From NCBI GenBank assembly GCA_934045905.1, contig OW203765.1, positions 23,959,151-24,023,150 on the forward strand: 64,000 bases of DNA, read 5' to 3'. Source of the DNA: Leuctra nigra. Its lineage: Eukaryota > Arthropoda > Insecta > Plecoptera > Leuctridae. Numbering within the stretch: position 1 is the stretch's first letter; every line of letters starts with the position of its first letter. The notes below the pieces were generated by a model. It was not told the DNA's origin. It did not search any database and saw only the letters and a list, made by a program, of their open reading frames with translations. Both the position numbers and the translations under genes were made by a program. This document shows positions 29,001-41,000 of this stretch, piece after piece.

Positions 29001-32000
29001 CTTTAGCCTAGATCTACCACGAGAGAAGGGGAATAAAATGTACGTAACAAGACCGCAATTCATGTGTCAAATAAGTGTTTTTCCAAATTTAAAACGTGTC
29101 TTCACTAATTTTCTACTGACATTGTTTATTCATTCGTCACCAAATAATTGCCTTAGGTTTTTCTGCCACTTCATTATGCAAGGAAATCCCGGACTGATGT
29201 TATATTTAGCAAGAAACTAGATAGGAAAACCCCCAAACTCCTCAAAGCGCGCAATTCTTTCAAATCAACGTAATCTCGAACGCTTCGACGCCGCACGAAG
29301 GTCAGATGTTCAAACACATCGAATTAGCCAAGTTACTCATCATTTGACAGATAATGTACTCGACACAGAGTGAAGGGCCGCGTGACGTCACATCAGAAGG
29401 GGGAGGGGCCTGGAGAAGAGTGCTATCACGCCGGATAGGCTCAAGTAGTCCAGTAATTCTAGTAAAAAAATCAGCATAACAGAAGCGTTTTTGGTATACC
29501 GTTCGATTCAGAAAAGTGTCCTCTACAACATATCCAAAATCGCCCGAAATCGCTGTACGGAAAAAGGGTTTTAATGCCTTTTTAAGTTAATTTCCCATGT
29601 TAATTCCATCTTGCAAAAAAAAAAAATTTTCATGTAGCTCCGATTTTGACGAAACTTGGCAGAATTGTTCGCCATCCTAAATAAACACAAATAGCTCTCT
29701 GAGCGTTTTCCTCTATATCTCATCGTTTGGGAAATATGGACCTCGCAAAACGTCAAATTACACGCAAAGTGACCTAAATCGACGAAAACTGACCAAAATA
29801 TGACTCTTCAATGGGCAATATTTCCCAAACGATGAGCTTTAGAGGAATACGCTAGGAGAGCTATTTGTGTTTATTTAGGATGGCGAACAATTCTGCCAAG
29901 CTTCGTCAAAATCGGAGTTACATGATAATTTTTTTTTCAAGATGGCGATTTTGGATATGTTGTAGAGGAAATTTTTCTGAATCGATTCATGTATTGAAAC
30001 CTTCTGTTGCAATTAGTGGTGGGTATAAGAACACAATTACTGGACTATAGTCCTAGTGGAACAGAGTGTCAAAGAGAGTGGCCCAGCGGACAGGTGACCG
30101 GGGGGGGGGGGGGGGGGCAATCCTAATTAATTATATGCAAATAACACAGGCGGGTAATAAAGTGTCGGCAGTTTTTTTTCTGTGTGCTGAGCACGCATTT
30201 TTAGAACTGGGTTTGTCTAGTAACGAATTGCTCTGTACACTTCAGGCAGGATGGTACGTTTTTTTGTCAATCGGGTGAACCTTAACCTTTGATATATGGC
30301 GAATGTTATATACGAGTTTTGATACAAACCAGCAACGTTTCCAATAGTAAGCGTTGGAAGGTATTTTCTTCGTATTTTATACGCACTCTGTATGTTCTGA
30401 CAATCTATCTAGCTATGATGTCTATTTCAAATCAACTTTAACCTAGACTGGGAAAGGGCGGAATGGAGACACCGCCCCCAAGAAGTTTTTTTTTTTAGAA
30501 ATTTTGAACTCTACCGGAATTCAACATTCTTAAAATATTATGTATGCTAATCACGTAAACGCAAGAAATGCATTCCTGGAATTAAATCTTTCTAGAAACT
30601 GTGTGCCCCAGACCAGCATGCGTATGGAAGGCCCTTCTCCAAAGAGACCTTATGGATAGTCATGTTAACCTTCCTAGTCATAGTAGGTGGTACCTTCATT
30701 ATCCTCCCCTCATACACTTGAAAGTTTCGACTTACTATTTGGCGCAGTCGATTAACTGGTACTCGTTTGAGCGCTCGAAACACGACTGCACTCCTCGATC
30801 CTTCCACAGGATTTCAGTGTGCTCGTAGAATTCCTGTTCGAACATGTGAAATAATTAGTTCATGGATACAACAGAGGCATTGAAACATACGTTATTTTGA
30901 AATTTGATTTTTTACATGAATTTGTATTTTTTTCTACAAATATGGGAAAAATAGAAAAATACCAGTCGTCCTATAAACAGCAAATATAAGTCAATTTTTC
31001 TGACTATATTTGATCTTTATACAAATGCGATTAAATATTGCGACGTTTTGTTCTCGGTTTTGAAGATTTGCTTCAATTCTAATTTCAAGTCATCTCAAAT
31101 TGCCCAATTTCGGTTGGCAAAATAGAACAGGTTTTAAAACAGGCATTGCCAATATTTGGATTATTTCTACTTATTAAACTCTGTATTGGGCAATAGGGAA
31201 GTCTCTTGAAATTTTATTCTAGCTAATTTGTAAATCAACACAAATAACAATGACAGACACACTTATCACCACCAAAATTTAAAATTTTCATTTATAAAAA
31301 TATAATTCAAATATCATTTGGATAAGTTGGCGGGAAAAACGGCAGGCAACGGGAATCATGATTGTGATGTCATTTCCAAGTCTCCAACAATGTGTTACCA
31401 TGGTGATTTCTTTGTTGCCACTGTAATATAGCAGATTGTGATGTCATTGTCAATTTTCCTGTTTTAAAATTGCAAGAAATGTATCAATCTTTGTAAATTA
31501 ATTCCTTGAAAACTATTCATCTCACAACAAAAATAATACCATATAAGTGTTCAGCAACAACTCAACTTTCATAAAACAAATATTATTTTGAAATCTAATT
31601 TTAAGGAGACCTCCCTGGGCAATTGAAATCGGCAGATTTGAGTTTAACTTAAAACCCACAATAAATTCATAGAGGATGGACTTGATAAGAATACGTTTAT
31701 AAATTAACATTGGAAGCTTCCACGAAAATAAGTAATAATGATTGGACTTGGAAGCCGGGACCTCCAGGACGACATCGGGAACGTCCAACTTACCGAGGGG
31801 TAGTCGAAGATGGGCTGCGAGGCGACATCTTGTATATAGTCTACTCTGTTTTGATTGGCCGGTTTCTCCAGTGAGATCGGAGGTGTGAGGGTGCTCATCG
31901 CCCCCGTTATAGTCTGCAAGAGAAGCGGAGGAAGCGGTTAGCGGAGGAGTCCACGCGACGTCACCCGACATCGTGCGACAACGTCAAGCGGAGATACTTA

Positions 32001-35000
32001 CTAATATTGCATCACGTATATTTTTTTTAATATCTTCTATCTTTTGTTTTCGTTCCCTGGAAAGATACAAAGAGATTAGTAAATGTACTTTGAAGAAAGA
32101 TAGTAGCCGATGTCTAAAGGATGGGGTTGGTGGGGGGGGGGGGGGAGGGGCGTGTCAATGATATTTAACTGGGAGGTGCAGGTTAAGTAAGCCTATAGTT
32201 TACATGGTTCAATGCTTCGTTCAATTTATTGAATTCAATAATTAATTCGTTGAAGGAAAAAATATGACCAGTTCTAAATTAATGAAACGTAAACGTTTGC
32301 TTCAATTTCGTTTTTTTTGAATTTTTTAAGATTAATATTAAATATGATATAGTTATAGCTACTTGTGGTGGACACTCTTCAAAACATTACATAATTTGTC
32401 TTCATACCATAAAAAAATATTTTAGTGATGTGAATCTCAACTCAGCATAGGAATTTTAACAGCGACACTCGGAAGTCACAGAAGAAGTGTCACAGGAGAA
32501 ATGGTGGTAGGTACACTCGGCCAAACAAAACTTGTACGTTGACCAAATTTGAATGACTGCTGGTCATGTCCCATAACCAATCAAAGCTTGTTATTATCAT
32601 TGAAATGTGAGGTCACCTACTAGAGTGAGACAATGAGATCGCTTAAACTGCCTTCTGATGGTGTGATCTTACATTTATCAGCCTATCAGATTTATTGAAC
32701 GTTCAAGTTTTGTTTGGCCAAGTGTACATGGTCATTAAATATCCATCTTCATAATTATATTTAAAGTTGGCCAAATTAATATTATTTCATCAAGTTGTTG
32801 TTGCCATTGATGATGGAATTGTTTCTATGCATAAAATCAACACATCTTTGCTAGAAATGGTCTTCTACTAAATCAAAACTTCTACCCTTTTTCCTTGTTT
32901 TTGTCTTTGTTTTTCCTTGTTGTCAGTCAATGTAATTTAAAAGTGGTCACAGGAGAAGTTCTTGACTGACAACTCAATGAATTAAATAAAACATTGAACC
33001 GTGTAAACTATATAGGCTTTAGTCAATGTTTCTGTCAACCCCCTCCTATTGCTGATGAGTAATGATGGGTCATTCCATAGGAAATCAATCAACATTGTTT
33101 TGGTCACCTTCTCTAACATAGATAATGATAACATTGTTACCCGGCCATATGGAAGCCCATGACAAAGTGCATTGCAATTTGTTTCCAATCTTTTTATGTC
33201 TTTTAGTCTCCGAGATACCTATAGGGTCACCAAAATTACAACACTCAATTTGTACTTTTAAACAACGGAATCGAAATAAAGAAGTGGATGAACAGCCATT
33301 ACCAGACTCGCCCATGCAACGAGTCAATAAAGGGACTCAAGTCTATAATAATCTGACTCATTACCACAGGACAAGCTCGCACTGGTTGCTAATCGCGAGA
33401 TAATGGCTGTATTTTTACACTCACTCGAATAGATAATATTGTCTGGGCGCGACAACGGTAATTGTTACTTGCGCCTGTGCCTCTATAAGTGGCAGAATAG
33501 TGTAGAATAATGCAAGAACATTTTACATTGACTATCCTAGAAGAGATGGGAATAGGATCCACACAAAAAGGCTTCAATCATAGTGAAAACTACGAGTTTT
33601 TACCACTTGAGTGTAGACTCAAAAGTCAGGTAAATGCGATTAGTTGAACTTGACAGAAATAGAATCCACACAAAAAGGCTTCAATCATAGTGAAAACTAC
33701 GAGTTTTTACCACTTTAGGGTCAAAAGTCAGGTAAATGCGATTAGTTGAACTAGACAGGAATGGAGCCTATTGTGTGGATCTATTCGCCTTCTAGTGGTA
33801 CAAGTAAAGGTAAATTGTGTTATTCCCTTTGGCGTGTGTGCCCCCCCCCCCCCCCCAACAAGTTCTTAGCAGTCGTATTAATATAATAATTCTATAATCT
33901 AAAAAAACTTGATCTGAAATTAACTGAAATGCATGATTGGTAATACTTGACAATTATGTTTTTTGTGTGCTCTAACTGCTTTTAGGATCATTATTTGCCA
34001 TTCGCTTTCTTTTCAGTGTTTGTGTGATTATTCTAGTTAGTTATCTAGCCGGATTTAAACCATAACCAATTTCATTTCATGGTAATTCTTGACAATTTTG
34101 TTTTTTTGTACTCTACTATGTTTATGTTCACTATTTGATAAATTCATGTCCTAACTCCTAACACACTTGGCACGAGTGGTAATGACACTGTCAAATCAAA
34201 CTTCTGTACACGGCTAAAGAGGGCACCTAACCTAATATAGCCCTGCTTGGGACTTGAAAATTTTCATGAAAATACTCATTTACAGAGGACTATATAGCAT
34301 ATTTTCCACTTTCTATTTTGTAAAGTACCTACCTAATTAATGGAGGTGTGTTATATTATTATGCGTGATAGAAATACGTTTAAAAATGTCGGTGCACCTA
34401 CCAGAAAAATAAAAAAAATAAAAAAATAAATTAACCTTCCTCAGGAATCAGGATTCAAAACATTGAAAATTTGAAAAATTACATGAAAAATCCCAACACT
34501 ACCTGCAATAGCCATCCTGCCTCTGGCAGATACCACAATAAATAAATAAATAGTCCTGAACAGGTGGTCCAGAATTAGCACTAGACATATCACAACGGAT
34601 TTGAATGGACGTGTTGACGTCATTAATGGCGAACTTGTCATTCATTCGCGAGATAGACTAAACGATTCGTACTTTCTGACAGAATTCTGTTCCGCTTTTC
34701 CTCAAGAGACGCCTCTAATAATAGGTCACATGGCCACTTTGAAAATACGTGCAGATGAGTGCCTCGTATTGTGTAGTCAACGAATATTAATAACGAACTA
34801 CCTAGTTACTTTCCCATAAAGCACGGATCACAATAGATTTTTCCAAAATTTAGCAAAAAAACGAAATTCTTCACGTGTTGTTTTCACCCTATAGTCCAGT
34901 CATATTATTTATAAAGCCCCATTTACACGGTAAAATTTCCTGTAAAATCTTTTATAAAATCTTTTCGCAAAAGAAATTTTACCGCAACAAGCCAATTTGA

Positions 35001-38000
35001 TGGTAAAATCTTCGTAAAATGTTTTGTAAAAGGGTTGTGTAAAACCTTTTATGATTTAAAACATGTTCTATTTCTGTAAAAGATTTTACGTAAAGATTTT
35101 ATCAAAGATTTTACAGGAAATTTTACCTTGTAAATGGGGCTTAAGTATTCTAATAGACCAATTTAAAAATTATCTTGGTGGCTCTGTTTTCTAATAAATT
35201 ATCGTATGCAGTTTGCTATCTATAGGTAGCCGTATACCCAAGTTCCTGATTCAACAATAAATAGGACAGGGACTTGGGTAGGTACATGGGAATCAAACTG
35301 TATGTGATTTTTGTTAGAAAGCAGTCCACTAAGATAATTTTTAAATCAGTCTATGACGTGTTTTAATTTCTGAACAATTATCCTTGTAGGTCGATAGCTC
35401 CATGACAAATGTAGATAGAAGAATAAGGAAACTCCTTATAAATAAAATAGAAAATGAAACATAGGAAAAGGTAAAAACATACATTATTCTCTCCCCCCCC
35501 CCCCCTCCCCCCTACACAACAAACATTACACCAGACATTAAAGGTGTCATCACACACTTGTTGCATTGTGTATTTTTAAGTTTATCTGGGGACAAAATTT
35601 AGCAATCTGCTGCAAAATGAATTCTATGGAAATTGCAACCTTTACTTACTTTAAAATTATATTTGATGTAAATTGTCTATAGGAAACTTTCAGCACATTT
35701 TCCATTGCCTACGCACAAAAACCAGAATATGTACAATCACAAATAAATTATATGAAGGGATGTGTGTTGTGAAAAATATCCGACCGAACCGGGGCTCGAA
35801 CCCGGGACCTCTCACTTGTAGGGCGAGAGCTCTACCAACTGAGCTACCCGTTCGGTCGCCCCCGGTTCGGTCGGATATTTTTCACAACACACATCCCTTC
35901 ATATCATCCTGACTCCATGGAAGTTTTCCAAAGAAACCTACATTCTCACAAATAAATGCCTTGCTAACAAAGAGAATAACACATTAATAACTTAGGCCCG
36001 GTCTTTCAATACTCTGCTAAAGTCTCAATTAGCTCTTAACAGTTAGTTAGTGGTCATTCTAGGAATGTCATTGGTTGTTGCCATGGCAATATAGTCCTAA
36101 TCTACTGTTTAAAAGTTAGCAAGGCATTGAAAGACCGGCCCTTAGTCTAGTACCTATAGTAATCCAAAGATTTGTTCGAAGATAAACAAATAATTAGTAA
36201 GAAGATGGTCTATATTTTTTTAACAAACCAGCTGGCAGGTAGAGGTACTTAGTATAATCATTCTACATATAGATAGGTACACAAATTTACCAAGGCAATT
36301 ATTTTTTATAATCACAAAAACATTTTGTAAAAATGATATGATTACCTACTTATCAACGTGTCCAATTTACCTAACTACATGTCAATTTGAATCATTAACC
36401 AACTGCGATATGTAAAATTTGAATGTGTTGAAATTACTATACTTATCTAATTTAACTAAGTGCTTTTTTACACGAAATTACAACGTACCTAGAACTAGTT
36501 CCAAGAATTGCATTGAGTTAAATAGGAAGGTTGCAGACATAAGGTAGGTACCTACTTGGAAAATGAGTTACATCACCACTTGAGAAAGAAGGCGAGCCTA
36601 TTAATATTATATTTCCAATCGGGGTGAATGATCATTGATTCGTTGTCTAGGAATGAAAATCGCTTGATACAAAGCCAATTTAGCTGATCGAAGACCCAAA
36701 CAAAATATCGTTTTCTAACAATCGAAGTCGATTGTAGGTACCTAATTACAGTCCTGTAGTTACCTACCTGCCTACCTACGCAAAATAATATGTTTCATTA
36801 GTTTTCAATTTTAAGTCATCAGAAAATGAACAAAACTTGAACAAAATAATTAAATGTCGGGTTCCAACTTTTAAAATAGTCTACACTTTGGTATTTAATT
36901 TTTTTCCCGTAGCATCTGTCTAAAGTTTGTTGTTCAAATCTATCGACACAAAACAATAGGTATAGATCTGTAGTATTGTAGGTAACTTTAAAATTACGAA
37001 ATTTTACTTGTCCGCTATAACATATGGTAGGGGCTCCATAATCTCGGAAACTCGACACCAGAAGTGTTCAATTTGACGAGGGGTTGTAAAAGTTATGAAG
37101 ATGGGTCATATGGGTCATTCTCATTAATATTGACAATTTCAGAAAATAAGTTTAAAACATTTTTGTGTAGAGTTATTTGGCATTGAGATGCATTAAAATC
37201 AAGTACTAATCTCTTTATCATAGCCTTAAATGGGTTTATCTAAGAAATTAATATTTAACATTTTATATATGCAATTGTATCAGAAGTTGACCAGGAAAAT
37301 GTCAGGAATGTTACCAAATCACATATCAATATTTTGAGAGTAAGGAAGTACATTTCAAATTCAAATTGAATGCATAGTGAATTGTAATTACCCTTGAATT
37401 TCATTATGAAAATTAGTTTTAAAAAATATTATATTTTAATTACCAAAAATTGGTAGGTTTTGTCATGTGACTGTTACTTATATCTGAATTACACATGTTG
37501 TAATCTCAAGGAATGAAAATATTCTAGTTGTTTAACACTAAGTGATCAATTATTCAATGAAACTTTACTAATACTACAAGATCTTGATAGCTGTTCAAGA
37601 GAAATATTGGGATTTAACTGAAAAAATAATGAAAATGTTTTGGTAACAGTCATGACAAAGTAACAGTCATGACTCAAGGATTGGAAATATTCAAATTTGC
37701 AACATTAAGTGCTCACTTATTCAATGAAACTTTACTAATAACTACAATCTTGATGGCAGTTCATGAGAAATATTGTGATTTAACTGAAAATATATTGGTA
37801 ACAGTCATGACAAAAGTAACAGTCATGACTGATTATGATCAAAATGGTAACATTACTAAACAAACACTAACAACAGTTGTGACCTTATTGATTTAGAATA
37901 TAGTATAATGCATTTTTTTAAATTGTTATATGGGCCATTATCCCACTATATTAGTTTTGAACATTTTTTTTTCATATTTTTTTTTTTACTTGTTTCATGT

Positions 38001-41000
38001 TGCATTATTTTTTTAATGTTAATTACATAGTTGGGTAACCAACTGGAAAGTAGCTTCGATCGATTCTCGGGTTTTACGAAATTATTTGCGATTTTGCATG
38101 ATGAAACGTACATTTTAGTAACCTCCGTCCCACACATATTTAATCCTACAATATAAAATATGTTTTTCAGATAACTTGTTTATAGTATTTATTCGTAAGC
38201 TTATGATATAACTTATTATAAAAAAAAATTACGTGACTTAGAAATACCAATAACTTAAAAATTGTGCCGAAAGTACTTACTATTTTGAAGGAATTTAACA
38301 AAATTTAACATTACATTTAGATTTGCACATGAAAATCAAAATGCAAATAACACAAACTAAAATAAAATGAGTAAACTATTATATATTTATTCAGGAAAAA
38401 AATATAAACATATGCTAACAGCAAAATTTATTTTTTTTCGGCTGTTTTAAGCGAGGGAAAGTGGATATTTCGGAGAATCGGTAGTTACCTAAATCCAAGA
38501 AAATCATATTTACAGCATTCATTGCAAGAGTTTTTCTATTCTAACATACTATTATACATATAATGGTAACTTGTAACGCATCAGATCATACAAAAATGAA
38601 AATTTCAAAATTTTCGTTATTCCCGACCCCATTGAAATCGCTGTTTTGGGACAGGAGTTACGCGGGACAGGAGTTACTTTTAAGAAGGAAAATGACGACA
38701 GTAATTTAAGGGTAGGTGCCAGAAACTCGAATCTCTGGAAATATTCCAGGGCAACATAGTACAAACTAATAAAAATTAATGCTAGTATGTAGCTTGACAC
38801 GTTTTAATTATACCGGGGTGGACAGGAGTTACGAGAGAAAGGGAACTCTCACCTTTTTTGATAGAAAATGACTTCTCATTTTCTGTCATTCAATCAGAGC
38901 GCCATGAAGTAAGCAGAAAATTCATGAAGACAGGTTGACGAACCAATAAAAAAAATCTGGGTCTGTACTACCAACTCTACAATATAATAAACCGGAGTTT
39001 TCAAACGGGACGGAGGTTACAACCAAAGTGATGGACAGCTATTAAAAAATTTACTACAATTAATTGTGTGGACTAACTGATATTTCATCTGTGTAAATGT
39101 AAACTTTGCGTGGTCTTTTTACTAAAAAAAAATCTCCCTACTATATTCATTGCCTCAAAATTAAATGCCGTGCGCTCAAACATTGACTTTTCAAAGACGG
39201 ACACGGGACGGAGGTTACTTTTCACCTATAAAAGTAGCAAATTTGAAAATATTATTGTACAAAAACACAAAAATAGTGATTGCAACATGTAGAGGGGTAC
39301 GCAATACAAATTAAAAAAAATATTTCTCCTCATTTTCTTTCAATTGCTTTTAGCAATTCAACTCGGACAGCGAAACTAATATAGTGGGATAATGGCCCAT
39401 ATGTTCTACTTTTCAGAAAAGTTCACTTTTGTAGGAAAAATTAATGTCGGGGAGGGTAAAATGGCCAATATTTGTTCAAAGAAAACGAATGTGATTCTTG
39501 TCATCCACTGTGAAATTAACCCCTTTTACACAAAGCTTACTTTTATATCGTCATTATCTTCCTCTTCTCCTTAACAACAGACTTTACTTTATGCAGGTAA
39601 CAGTCATGACAGGTAACAGTCATGACATTTTAACTTTGTAAAATCATAGCTCTCCCATTTAAGTGAAAACAAATAAGAGATTAAGTATGCCAACTGGGGG
39701 TACTTGTTTGAATAAGATAATACCATTAGCTGAATTTTATCATAATTGTGTAATTAAATTTTTATGGTAACATTCCTGACATTGAATTAAAATACTCTCC
39801 TCTGAAATTGCTTCTTTAGCCACTGTCAAAATAATCTTCACAAAAATAAATTTTTCGTAATGAGATTAGTAACTTGTGTATAAGAAAGCAGTGACTCCAC
39901 CTTTCCACAGTCTTTTAAGATTAAATTTAGTGTGTTTTAAGCTGGTATTAGTAATGAGGTAACAGTCATGACCAAGGTAGAGGTACACATGTCAAACACT
40001 CCAATCTTGTTCATAAAATATGAAAAAAAATATAATGCTTATTAAGTAACCAACTACACATATGATTGTTTCCGACCATCCAAATAATTTCAAATCTTCA
40101 TTACAGGAACATGTTATTTTACTGTAAGTAAGAATGGACTTTAGTTACAGGGACAAGGGTTTTCGCACGTTTTCCAAAGTAAAGTATGGAAAAAAGGAAA
40201 CATTTCTATTTTATATGTTAATAAAAATCATATATTCTTACAGGGAATATATTGAAGATTAATATAGATGCAAAGTTATAGCTGCATAGTGCATATTACA
40301 GTTTTAAAAAATGTCAAAGTCAAGGGACTGTGATTTATCATTTTTTTTGAGAATGACCCATAGTACATGACCCGTTCAGCCCCACTAGGGTACCTACATT
40401 TGACACGGAATTTGCAGCAGCGAAAAACTATTTTCTCATTGGAATTCCTATTTTCCACGCTAATTTTGGCAATTTTTTGGCACTAGGTACCTCACCTTAC
40501 CCCAAAACAATAAATGAGCAAAGAAAATCCACATTCTGTGGTGTATTACTACCTACTTATACAGTATTTTATTGGCGATTGAATTTTGGCATTTGCACTC
40601 AGTCGCTGAAACGTCCTCACCAAATAGAGACAACATTTTGTCAAGTCAACAATCAAAATAATAAGTTACATTGAAAAAATTAGAACCAAAATAGAACCAG
40701 ATTATTTTACGATCCTCTGGAATTTTTAATTGTATAAAAATTATTTGATCTTCAGTTCGTTTGTGCTCACATGGTAAAATTGCAGATCAATAAATCAACT
40801 TTCTACAATTCTCAAAGTTTGTAAGAACGCGTGTGCAATAGCTCCAGAACCAGATCTTGAAAAGATCTTGACAAAATTGGTGACTATCTTTATAAAATCT
40901 GGAATGATAATTATATAAGATCTTGCCAAGATCAGCAAGATTTCGCCAAATTGGCAAGATCTTGCATCTCATGTCTAAGAAGCAATGCTCAAAAATCATC

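Noticed and set aside
35785..35862. tRNA gene on the minus strand
   Set aside because: A- and B-box-like sequences are present, but there are four extra bases between acceptor and D-arm, no standard anticodon loop, and the acceptor is part of a 43-bp terminal repeat.
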